The notes beneath the pieces are model-generated. The model saw only the letters and a list, made by a program, of their open reading frames with translations. It made no database searches and had not been told where the DNA came from. A program made the translations under genes and the position numbers. From Armatimonadota bacterium (GTDB lineage Bacteria > Armatimonadota > Fimbriimonadia > Fimbriimonadales > Fimbriimonadaceae), in contig JADFMN010000003.1 in NCBI GenBank assembly GCA_022563855.1, forward strand, positions 248,001 through 312,000: 64,000 nucleotides of DNA, given 5' to 3'. Shown one piece after another: positions 35,545-43,240 of this stretch. The stretch's first letter is position 1, and each line of letters begins with the position of its first letter.

Positions 35545-37504
35545 AGTTCTCGCCCTGCTTGCGGAGCTGCAGCGCGATCGCGAGGCTGTGCGACCCCTCG
35601 GGGATGCCCTTGCCCTCGTAGACGTCGAACAGCCACTGCTTCTCGAGAACTTCGCCACACGCTTCTCCGACGGCAATTTCCAAATCTGCGAAGGAGACGC
35701 TCTTTTCGACCACTACCGCGATGTCGCGGCGGGTTGCCGGGTTTCGGCTGACGCGCTTAAGGTGCCGCTCGGTCGCGTTCCGCTCAGAGAGAGTCGAGAG
35801 GTCGATCTCGGCGATCACCGTCTCTTTCGGCAGGTCTGTCTGTTCTGCGACGGTCGGGTGAATCTGTCCGAACACCCCGACGCGCTCGCCATCGACCGTC
35901 AGGACTGCTTGCCTGGTGGGGTGCATGCGCAGGTCTGGCTGCTCTGGCGCTGTGATTTCCGCCGTCGCGTCGATGCTCGCGCAGACACGCTCGACGACGC
36001 CCTTCATGCTGTAGAAGTCTGCGGTCGGCGACTGCTCTTTCTGCCAGTCCTCGTGCGGGTCTCCTCCGGTCGATAGGATCGCGAGGTCGAAGTGCTCGCG
36101 GTCCGGACTGAACACCTTACCGATCTCGAAGAGGTGCAGGTTCTGGTTGCCGTTCTTGTTCGCCGCGTCCGCGACAGAGGGCAGGTTGCTGTTGCGCAGA
36201 AAGGCGATCTCAGGCGAGTGCGGGTTGCGGACCTTAAGCCGTTCGCCAGGTGCGTCGAGCGGGTGGACGTTGCGCAAGCTGTGACTGATCGTCTGCGTCA
36301 GGCCACACCTGAGAAGCTCTTCTCGCACTCGGTCGATCTTCGCGTCCGCGCCGAACACTCCGCCGCGCGTCGTCTCGCCCTTCGGCAGAATCTCGGGGAT
36401 CTTCTCATAGCCGTGGATGCGGCCGATCTCCTCGACAAGGTCGTCCTCGCGCAGGATGTCGATGCGCCAGGTTGGTGCCGTGCACACCAGGCTGCTGTCG
36501 CTCTGTTCGACCTCGAAGCCGAGCTTTTTCAGGTAGCCGGTGGCCTCATCCTGCGCTACGTCCATTCCTAAAACCTTCGCGACGCGGCTCATGCGGACGA
36601 TGATCGGCTCGGGCTTCGGTGGGCGCGGGTACACGTCGATGATTCCGCGCACGGACCAGTCGCCGGTCGCCTCCTCATAAAGCTCAGTGAACCGGTTCAG
36701 CGCGGCGACGACTTGCTCTGGGTCGACGTACCTCTCGAACCGGTAGCTCGCCTCGCTCGATATGCCGAGCCTCGTGCGCGTGTTCCGCACAGATTTGTGG
36801 TCGAAGCTCGCGCTCTCCAAGAGCATCGTTTTCGTCGTGTCGCCGACTTCGCTCTCCATCCCACCCATCACGCCCGCGATCGCGACGGGGCACGACGCAT
36901 CGCAGATCATCATGTCTTTCGTGGTGATCGTCCGCTTCTCCTCGTCGAGCGTCGTGAACGTTTTCTCCTTTGCATCCGCTTGCCGCACGACGATCCTTTT
37001 TCCTTCCAGCTTGTCCAGATCGAAAGCGTGCAGCGGCTGACCGGTCTCGAACATCACGTAGTTCGTCAGATCGACGAGCAGCGAGATGGGGCGCTGACCG
37101 ATCTGCCTGAGCCGGTCTTGGATCCAGCCGGGCGTAGGGCTGTTCTTGACGTCCTCGAATACCCGGCAGCCGTATCTGTTGCAGCGGTCGGTCTCGATCT
37201 CGACGCTGGTCAGCTTGCTCGCCTCGTCGGCCATCTGGTCGCCGGCCTCGAAACGGACTTGCGCCCTTTCGTAGAGCGCCTTCGGCTTGGCGCTCGCGTC
37301 CTTGGCGAGCAGTTCGCGCGCGACCCCGATCACGCTCGGCCCGTCTCCGCGGTTCGCCATGATGTTGACGTCCAGCACGTTCTCGCCCTCGACCACCGCG
37401 ATCCCCTCGATCTCGAACCCGGTCATAGTCAGTAGGTCGCCGATCTCCTCGACGGAGAGCGGCGTGTCCACGTAGTCCCGGAGCATGGATTCGGTCAGCT
37501 TCAC
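35468..37504 (-). CDS. pheT: Phenylalanine-tRNA ligase beta subunit, short form
   Basis: The 678-residue protein is the tRNA-recognising beta chain of the heterotetrameric PheRS. It contains the B1 start (LRDYVDTPLSVEEIGDLLTM), the B3/B4 editing region (NYVMFETGQPLHAFD), the B5 region and a C-terminal FDX-ACB anticodon-binding domain (VSRNPATRRDIAVVVEKSV). The usual ~100-residue tRNA-binding OB domain (B2) between GFEIEGI and LDVNIMANRGD is missing, which explains the length versus the common ~800. It is separated from pheS by a transposase gene. Confidence 0.93.
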   Translation of the reverse strand: MKLTESMLRDYVDTPLSVEEIGDLLTMTGFEIEGIAVVEGENVLDVNIMANRGDGPSVIGVARELLAKDASAKPKALYERAQVRFEAGDQMADEASKLTSVEIETDRCNRYGCRVFEDVKNSPTPGWIQDRLRQIGQRPISLLVDLTNYVMFETGQPLHAFDLDKLEGKRIVVRQADAKEKTFTTLDEEKRTITTKDMMICDASCPVAIAGVMGGMESEVGDTTKTMLLESASFDHKSVRNTRTRLGISSEASYRFERYVDPEQVVAALNRFTELYEEATGDWSVRGIIDVYPRPPKPEPIIVRMSRVAKVLGMDVAQDEATGYLKKLGFEVEQSDSSLVCTAPTWRIDILREDDLVEEIGRIHGYEKIPEILPKGETTRGGVFGADAKIDRVREELLRCGLTQTISHSLRNVHPLDAPGERLKVRNPHSPEIAFLRNSNLPSVADAANKNGNQNLHLFEIGKVFSPDREHFDLAILSTGGDPHEDWQKEQSPTADFYSMKGVVERVCASIDATAEITAPEQPDLRMHPTRQAVLTVDGERVGVFGQIHPTVAEQTDLPKETVIAEIDLSTLSERNATERHLKRVSRNPATRRDIAVVVEKSVSFADLEIAVGEACGEVLEKQWLFDVYEGKGIPEGSHSLAIALQLRKQGENFTDEEANQVRDAAVQALEALGAKLR

Positions 37505-37539
37505 GGCACGGCTATTCTACTTAGTTCTGTTTTTGGGTG

Positions 37540-37568
37540 GCATGGGTGACCTACTGGATCACCCATGC
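37540..37568. repeat. Hairpin downstream of the RAYT gene
   Basis: The 10-bp stem GCATGGGTGA / TCACCCATGC has a nine-base loop. It is followed at once by the small palindrome CGGCTTCAGCCG. It lies between the transposase stop and the pheT start and may be a REP substrate or a terminator. Confidence 0.75.
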
Positions 37569-37587
37569 GGCTTCAGCCGGGATTGGA

Positions 37588-38079
37588 CTAAACTTTCGCA
37601 TAATCCGGCTTGATCAGTCCTGACTCTCTGTCCTGGTACCACTTTGCTGATGACCACAAGTAGTCAGACGGACTACTGCAAAGACCTGCCTTGACAGGGT
37701 TCATATGGATATAGTCGATACTTGCTTGCGTCGCCTTCGTGGTGAAAAGATTTCGGTCATACCCACCACCTTTTTGCCAGACTCTCGGCTGATTGCAACG
37801 TGCGAGTTTGATCATCTGGCGAGAGAACGGTTGCTTGATAGACTTGAGTATCTCTGCGACCTTTGCGCCCTCTGTTCCCGGCCACACAAGCAGGTGGACG
37901 TGCTGGGGCATCAAGACGTATGCCCACAGTTCAAACTTCTGGCGCTCTCTCGCTTGACCAAGGTATTGCAGGAACAGTCTGCAGTTCTTGTCGATGCGGA
38001 AGTACTGGACGTTCTTGTATGTGCTGAACGTCAGTTCGTGCGCGTGTCCAGGCTCATCGTAGGAGATACGGTGTCCCAT
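37588..38079 (-). CDS. REP-associated tyrosine transposase (RAYT, IS200-like Y1)
   Basis: The 163-residue protein has the TnpA-REP fold signatures: the HUH motif in MPQHVHLLVW (His60, His62) and the catalytic tyrosine in IDYIHMNPVKAGL (Tyr123). Typical IS200 ends are absent. RAYTs are single-copy domesticated HUH nucleases that act on short palindromes called REPs. This one sits between pheS and pheT in the same direction, and hairpins flank it on both sides (37540-37568 and 38124-38150). The ATG at 38079 gives the usual family N-terminus. The gene appears intact. Confidence 0.9.
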   Translation of the reverse strand: MGHRISYDEPGHAHELTFSTYKNVQYFRIDKNCRLFLQYLGQARERQKFELWAYVLMPQHVHLLVWPGTEGAKVAEILKSIKQPFSRQMIKLARCNQPRVWQKGGGYDRNLFTTKATQASIDYIHMNPVKAGLCSSPSDYLWSSAKWYQDRESGLIKPDYAKV

Positions 38080-38123
38080 TGTTGAACTGCATTGTACATG
38101 GATGTGCTCACTGGCTAGCGCCA

Positions 38124-38150
38124 CAGGGGCAATGCGGTTGCTTGCCCCTG
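38124..38150. repeat. Hairpin upstream of the RAYT gene
   Basis: A perfect nine-bp stem CAGGGGCAA / TTGCCCCTG with a nine-base loop lies in the gap between pheS and the transposase start. Confidence 0.75.
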
Positions 38151-38168
38151 CCACCCACGCTGCGGCGA

Positions 38169-39164
38169 TTACCCGAACTGCTCCAGGAACCGGATGTCGT
38201 TGTCCATGAAGTAACGCAGGTCGTCGACGCCGTACGCCATCATCGGGACGCGCTCGACTCCGAGGCCGAACGCAAACCCGCTGTACCGCTCCGTGTCGAT
38301 GCCGTAGGCGTCCAGGATGTTCGCGTGGATCATCCCCGCGCCGCCGAGCTCGACCCACTTGCCGTCGAACAGCTTCGGCGTCGAGATTGAGTAGTCCACC
38401 CCCGGCTCGACGAACGGGAAGAAGTCCGGTCGGAATCGCACCTTAGCACCTTCGCCAAACATATCGGAGGCGAAAGCCCGCAGCGTCCCCTTAAGGTGCG
38501 CCATCGAAATCCCTTCGTCGACCATGAACGCATCGACCTGGTGGAACGTGTGGCCGTGCGTGCGATCGACCGCCTCGTTGCGGAAGCAGCGCCCGACAGT
38601 GAAGAACCGGAAGGGCGGTTTGAACTCCTCGAAGATCCGACCCTGGAACGCCGTGCCCTGCGTGCGAAGAAGGTGCGTGTCGTCCACGTAGAACGTGTCC
38701 TGGTCGTCCATCGCGGGGTGGTTGGGCGGGTAGTTCAGCGCCTCGAAGTTGTACTTGAACTCCTCCAGCTCCAGCCCTTCGTAGTAGGTGAAGCCGAGGG
38801 ACGACAAGGTTTTCTTGATCTTGTTCGTCGCTTGCTGCAACACGTGCTCGAGCCCAGCCTGCGGCGGGCGAGACGGCATCGTCACATCGATCCGCTCCGC
38901 ATCGAACTGCGAGGCAAGCTCGCCTGACTTCAAATCCCCCACGCGAGAGTCGATCAGCGACTGCAACCGCGCCGTCGCCTCGTTCACCCCCGCCCCGAAC
39001 TTCGGCCTTTCTTCCTTGGAAAGAGACCCGATGGAGCGCATCAAGCCGGTGAGTTCGCCGTGCTTGCCCAGGTACTTCAGCTCTAGCTCGCGCAGCTCGG
39101 CGGTCGTAGCCGCGGCCGCAACCGCAGAACGCGCTGCTGACTCCAGTTCGGCGATCTGCTCCAT
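38169..39164 (-). CDS. pheS: Phenylalanine-tRNA ligase alpha subunit
   Basis: The 331-residue protein is the catalytic chain of PheRS. The N-terminal coiled coil is followed by class II motifs: motif 2 in FRFFTVGRCFRNEAVDRTHG, and motif 3 in GFAFGLGVERVPMMAYGVDDLR. The segment HTFHQVDAFMVDEG is also diagnostic. It charges tRNA-Phe. It would be the first gene of a pheS-RAYT-pheT unit. The 114-base upstream region, shared with the divergent FliL-like gene, shows no T-box or attenuator that I can recognise. Confidence 0.95.
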   Translation of the reverse strand: MEQIAELESAARSAVAAAATTAELRELELKYLGKHGELTGLMRSIGSLSKEERPKFGAGVNEATARLQSLIDSRVGDLKSGELASQFDAERIDVTMPSRPPQAGLEHVLQQATNKIKKTLSSLGFTYYEGLELEEFKYNFEALNYPPNHPAMDDQDTFYVDDTHLLRTQGTAFQGRIFEEFKPPFRFFTVGRCFRNEAVDRTHGHTFHQVDAFMVDEGISMAHLKGTLRAFASDMFGEGAKVRFRPDFFPFVEPGVDYSISTPKLFDGKWVELGGAGMIHANILDAYGIDTERYSGFAFGLGVERVPMMAYGVDDLRYFMDNDIRFLEQFG

Positions 39165-39278
39165 CTGACGGACAGTTTGAAGCTAAGGCGCACCCAGAAG
39201 CAAGCTGGCGGGCCTTCCGAGCCGAACCGTGTGAAATTTGCCTGGGAATGCGGAATGTACAGGTTGGAGTTCGTGTAA

Positions 39279-40268
39279 ATGGCGGAAGAGCAGGTAAGGC
39301 GAAGAATTGAGGATAGGGAGGAGGAGCCGGTCGAGGCCGCAAAGCCGAAGAAGAAGCTGAGCCCGAAGGCCAGGAAGAAGGCTGCCCTAAAAGCCAAGAA
39401 ACAGGCCAAGCTCGACAAGAAGCAAGCCAAGCTGGACAAAAAGGCCGCTCGGCTAGAAGCGAAGAAGGGCAAAGCCGGAAAGAAGGCGAAGAAGGCCAAG
39501 GTTGAAGAGGTTCCGAAGGACAGCGAGGCCGCAGAGAAGCCGAAGAGGGACAAGGTTGAAGAAGGCCCGATCGACCGCGGTGCCAGAGAGAGACCTAACG
39601 AGGCCAAGAACGAAGAACGCCCGGCGGACAGCGATGCCGGAGAGAAACCGAAGAAGGCCAAGAAAGGCAAGAAGGACAAGAAGGCCAAGAAGGGCAAGAA
39701 GGCCAAGAAGGGTGAAGAAGACGCCAAGGGCGGCAAGAAAAAAGGAAAGCTGCCGATCATCGCCGCGATCGTCGTCGTCTTAGGCGCTGGCGGCTTTTTC
39801 GGTCTCAAGATGGCGAACGGCCCTGCTGAGGAGCCCGAAATCGAGCTCGGCGAAATGATGCAGCTCGGCGAATTCATCGTCAATCTCAGCGGCGGAAAAT
39901 ACTATTTGCAAGCTGAGATAACGCTGCACCTGTTTGAAGGGTACGAGCACGGCGGCGGCGGGCACGGCGGGGAGGAGGAAGGCGCCGATGGACTATCTCC
40001 TGTACGCGACGCGATCATCACCGTGATGTCGAGCGCAACGCTGGAGGAGGTCTTGACCACCGCTGGCAAGGAGCAGCTCAAGCGTGATCTTGCCGAGGCG
40101 ATCAACAAGGCGATGCTGGCCGCCAGCCACGACGATAGCGCGGACTCTCACGACGAGGACGGAGCAGAAGGAGAAGAGGAAGAGCCGAAGCACCCTGAAT
40201 GGCACTCGCAAGAAGGGCCGGTGCTCATGGTGTACTTCGACAAGTTTGCTGTTCAGCCGATGCGTTGA
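39279..40268 (+). CDS. FliL-like protein with long lysine-rich cytoplasmic tail
   Basis: This 329-residue protein has a very basic N-terminus of about 155 residues (Lys/Ala/Glu repeats such as KKAKKGKKDKKAKKGKKAKK), a single membrane helix at about 158-177, and a periplasmic FliL domain. That domain is recognised by MMQLGEFIVNLSGGKYYLQ, VRDAIITVMSSATLEEV and VLMVYFDKFAVQ. FliL supports flagellar stator function. The basic tail is far longer than in normal FliL. No flagellar genes are nearby. GGAG lies 11 bases before the ATG. It overlaps the convergent GT-C gene by 16 bases. Confidence 0.72.
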   Translation: MAEEQVRRRIEDREEEPVEAAKPKKKLSPKARKKAALKAKKQAKLDKKQAKLDKKAARLEAKKGKAGKKAKKAKVEEVPKDSEAAEKPKRDKVEEGPIDRGARERPNEAKNEERPADSDAGEKPKKAKKGKKDKKAKKGKKAKKGEEDAKGGKKKGKLPIIAAIVVVLGAGGFFGLKMANGPAEEPEIELGEMMQLGEFIVNLSGGKYYLQAEITLHLFEGYEHGGGGHGGEEEGADGLSPVRDAIITVMSSATLEEVLTTAGKEQLKRDLAEAINKAMLAASHDDSADSHDEDGAEGEEEEPKHPEWHSQEGPVLMVYFDKFAVQPMR

Positions 40269-41602
40269 TGAGGCTTCGAGCCCGTAGTTTGGGCGGCGAC
40301 CAAGCTTCGCGACGCCAACACGAGCAGCCAAGCAGCGTGCATGCAGATGAACGGCAGCACCGGAAACGCGAATCGCGGATTGCCGAAGAACACCATCGAC
40401 AGTAGCGCCGTGTACGCGATGAGTACCAGTCCGGTAACCGGAAGCCTGAGTCGATCCGCACCCTTAAATCTCAGAATAAGTGAGCCAAGAAGCGAGCCCA
40501 AGAACAGCAACATAACAGCTCCGTGATACCATCGGGTGTACCGTTTCGAGAACTTGTACAAGGGGCGATCGACGCCAGTGCCCGGCACGTTGACGACCTC
40601 CTTCACCTTTTGAAACGCCCAGTACGGCCCATCGCTGGAGTAGCCGAACGTGTGCCACAGCTTGCTTGGCAAGAGCCGCAGGGTAACCCCAGGATTATCG
40701 CGAGCGTAAGTCAGCGCCTCGCTTCTGGCCCGTTTATCGCGCTCGAACTCAGATTCGCCGGGCGCTGTAGGCAACGCCTCTTCCGGCGGCATGTACCGCC
40801 CTGTGGCGGCGGGGTTGTTTCCTATGAGCAGGTTGTCGCCCATGTTCGTGCTGACAATGATGGGCTCGCCGAGTACGGAAACGTTGCGCGCCGCCCAGGG
40901 CACGACGACGAGCAGCAGCCCGACGTACGCGGCGCGGATGGACGGCCAGATCTTGTGCGACTCGGGGTTGCCCGAGTCGCGTCTTGCCCAAAGCAGCGCG
41001 AGCAGTGGCAAAAGGATCGCTTGCGGCCTCACCAATGTCGCCATGCCGAACACAAGGCCGACCAGGAACGACCGTTTGCGATTGCCAGGAGCATCCAACG
41101 ACCAGTAAACTCCGACGAGTGAAAGGAGCGTGTACAGCGGTTCGGCGGCCAAGATTCCTGAGTAAGCGATCCAGCTGAAGTGAAACGACAAGAGCAACGT
41201 CGCAACGACGGCGATGGCGTTGGATCGAAACAGACGGTGCGCCAGTCGGAACGTGACGACCAGCGACAGCATCACGAGCAGGAGGTTCAGACCCTTCGCC
41301 AGTGTGATGGCTGGCTTGATCGCCATGAAGAACGGGCTCAAGAACAGCGAATAACCGGGAGGCCAGTAGGCAGTAGGCTCGCCGTTCACCGCGTATCCGT
41401 TGCCGGTTGAAAGGGAGACTGCGCGCTCGAAGTACCACCAGTAGTCCGTGACCGGCATCGTGTTGACCTTCCAAAGCCACAGAGCGCGGACAAGCAGAGA
41501 AACGAGCAGCACTGCGGCGAGCGCTTTCCACGACCAAGGCCCCGCGTCCACAGATCCTATCGGACGAGTGGTGAGTCGAAATTTGCTCGGTTCCAGGCTC
41601 AT
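40253..41602 (-). CDS. GT39/ArnT-like glycosyltransferase, polytopic
   Basis: The 449-residue protein has about ten hydrophobic segments and the family's first luminal loop with acidic residues (MPVTDYWWYFERAVSLSTGNGYAV region), then AYWPPGYSLFLSP and GLVFGMATLVRPQ. This is the pattern of dolichyl/undecaprenyl-phosphate sugar transferases of the GT39/GT83 clan. Such enzymes add a sugar from a lipid carrier to protein or lipid at the periplasmic face. The acceptor is unknown. The gene is divergent from ubiX, with 54 bases between the two starts. Confidence 0.8.
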   Translation of the reverse strand: MSLEPSKFRLTTRPIGSVDAGPWSWKALAAVLLVSLLVRALWLWKVNTMPVTDYWWYFERAVSLSTGNGYAVNGEPTAYWPPGYSLFLSPFFMAIKPAITLAKGLNLLLVMLSLVVTFRLAHRLFRSNAIAVVATLLLSFHFSWIAYSGILAAEPLYTLLSLVGVYWSLDAPGNRKRSFLVGLVFGMATLVRPQAILLPLLALLWARRDSGNPESHKIWPSIRAAYVGLLLVVVPWAARNVSVLGEPIIVSTNMGDNLLIGNNPAATGRYMPPEEALPTAPGESEFERDKRARSEALTYARDNPGVTLRLLPSKLWHTFGYSSDGPYWAFQKVKEVVNVPGTGVDRPLYKFSKRYTRWYHGAVMLLFLGSLLGSLILRFKGADRLRLPVTGLVLIAYTALLSMVFFGNPRFAFPVLPFICMHAAWLLVLASRSLVAAQTTGSKPHQRIG

Positions 41603-41656
41603 CTTTTGTCCTACAAGCGGACGGTAGCGCTGCCCGTGCCGTACACTGCTGGTCGG

Positions 41657-42259
41657 ATGTCAACGGGCAAGTTGGTAGTCGGTGTCACGGGTGCCAGCGG
41701 CGCAGCGTACGCCCGGCGTTTTTTGCGGGTCGCTGCGCCGATCTGGTCGGAAGTGTATCTCATGATGACCGACCAAGCGTTCGACGTTGCCAGAATCGAG
41801 CTAGGCGTGGCGCCAGACCGAGAGAACTTCCGAACGGACGAGTGGCTCGGCGAAGCGTTCGACAACGTGAGGCTGTGCGGTACGCGAGACTTCTTCACGT
41901 CGCCGGCGTCTGGCTCGTTCCGACACGACGGCATGGTGATCGTGCCGTGCTCGATGGGCACCGCCGGTCGGATCGCGAACGGCGTGAGCAACGACCTTTT
42001 GACGCGTGCCGCCGACGTCTGCCTCAAGGAAGGCCGGAAGCTGATACTCGTACCGAGGGAGATGCCGTGGAGCTTGATCATGCTGCGCAACATGACCCAG
42101 TTGGCGGAGGCCGGCGCGACGATACTGCCAGCATCGCCGGCTTGGTACAACGGTCCGAAGACGCTCGACGACCTTGTCGATACCGTCGTTGCGCGGATCT
42201 TGCAAAACCTCGGCGTCGAACACGACATTGTTGGGCAGTGGATGGTAGACGACGAATGA
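41657..42259 (+). CDS. ubiX: Flavin prenyltransferase UbiX
   Basis: The 200-residue protein makes prenylated FMN, the cofactor of UbiD-type decarboxylases. The motifs VGVTGASGAAYARRF (phosphate and flavin binding) and VPCSMGTAGRIANGVSNDLLTRAADV are intact, and REMPWSLIMLRNM is also diagnostic. The upstream part of the open frame is rejected, because ATG 41657 starts the family sequence and TACACT ends nine bases before it. A UbiD partner is not in the window. The stop overlaps the next gene's start (ATGA), so the two are cotranslated. Confidence 0.92.
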   Translation: MSTGKLVVGVTGASGAAYARRFLRVAAPIWSEVYLMMTDQAFDVARIELGVAPDRENFRTDEWLGEAFDNVRLCGTRDFFTSPASGSFRHDGMVIVPCSMGTAGRIANGVSNDLLTRAADVCLKEGRKLILVPREMPWSLIMLRNMTQLAEAGATILPASPAWYNGPKTLDDLVDTVVARILQNLGVEHDIVGQWMVDDE

Positions 42260-43191
42260 CGGGCGGTCGCATCGTCATCGCGGGAGGCACCGGGCTGATC
42301 GGGCGAGCGTTGGCGGGGAAGTGGTCGAGCGACGGTGTAGAAGTCGTCGTGCTCTCTCGCGGCCTCATTGAGGTGGCGGGTGCTCGTCGCGTTACTTGGG
42401 ATGCCCAAAGTGCTGGCGAATGGGTCTCAGTTATCGACGGTGCGTCCGCCGTGATCAATCTGTCGGGTTTCCCCGTGATCCACAGGTGGACCGCAGATAA
42501 CAAGAGAATCATGCGCGACTCCAGGGTGCTGTCGACTCGTGCGATCGGGGAGGCGATCGCTGCTTGTCAGGCTCCTCCTCAGACATGGATCAACGCGAGC
42601 GCAGTCGGTTACTACGGCGATACAGGCGCGAGGGAGGTTTCAGAGGCAACGCGTGCCGGTGAGGGCTTCCTGCCGGAGATGTGCCAGGAGTGGGAGCAAG
42701 AGGTAGATGACGCCGATGTGGGTGAGACTCGTCGCGTGAAGCTGCGGATCGGAGTTGTGCTGGCAAGAGACGGGGCGTTCGTCAAGCAGTTGTCGTCGAT
42801 AACAAAGGCGTTCTTGGGGTCTGCCGTCGGGAGCGGCGAGCAGTACATTAGCTGGATTCACATCGATGACGTCGTTCGCATCATTGACTGGTGCTTGGAG
42901 TCCGGTCTGTCTGGAGCGCTCAACGCGGTCGCCCCTGAGCCGGTCACGAACGCTGCGATGATGGCGGAGTTTCGGCGGATACTGAAAAGGCGGGCACTTC
43001 CGAAGCCGCCAACACCGGTGATTCGAGCCGTGGCTTGGCTCAGGCGGATGGAGCCAGAGCTGTTGCTCACCGGGCAAAAAGTTCGTTCAGAGATCGCCCT
43101 GGCCAACGGCTTCAGGTTCAAATTCGCGTCCCTGAGGCTGGCGCTTGAAGACCTCCTGGCCGTGCCGGAGACGGTGCCGACCGGCAACTGA
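42256..43191 (+). CDS. TIGR01777-type SDR epimerase
   Basis: The 311-residue protein is an extended short-chain dehydrogenase of the TIGR01777/YfcH group. It starts with RIVIAGGTGLIGRAL (NAD(P)-binding) and carries the diagnostic SAVGYYGDTG and YISWIHIDDVVRIIDW, with a C-terminal DUF1731-like part (ALPKPPTPVIRAVAWL). The substrate of this group is unknown. ATG 42256 overlaps the ubiX stop. The pairing with ubiX may be chance. Confidence 0.88.
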   Translation: MTGGRIVIAGGTGLIGRALAGKWSSDGVEVVVLSRGLIEVAGARRVTWDAQSAGEWVSVIDGASAVINLSGFPVIHRWTADNKRIMRDSRVLSTRAIGEAIAACQAPPQTWINASAVGYYGDTGAREVSEATRAGEGFLPEMCQEWEQEVDDADVGETRRVKLRIGVVLARDGAFVKQLSSITKAFLGSAVGSGEQYISWIHIDDVVRIIDWCLESGLSGALNAVAPEPVTNAAMMAEFRRILKRRALPKPPTPVIRAVAWLRRMEPELLLTGQKVRSEIALANGFRFKFASLRLALEDLLAVPETVPTGN

Positions 43192-43240
43192 CGGCGGCCC
43201 TGAACGCCCAGCAGTGCTTGGGTAGACTCGTTTACTTCCG

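Noticed and set aside
37588-38079. Intact IS200/IS605 insertion sequence
   Set aside because: Length and motifs fit a RAYT, no TnpB is present, and no IS200-type subterminal hairpin pair with a second copy could be seen; the gene is treated as a domesticated transposase.
38491-39342. 283-codon minus-strand frame at pheS
   Set aside because: Frame-shifted shadow of pheS; the pheS frame contains all class II synthetase motifs.
41842-42255. N-terminal extension of the SDR epimerase frame
   Set aside because: It overlaps ubiX in another frame, and the Rossmann motif starts right after ATG 42256, which overlaps the ubiX stop.
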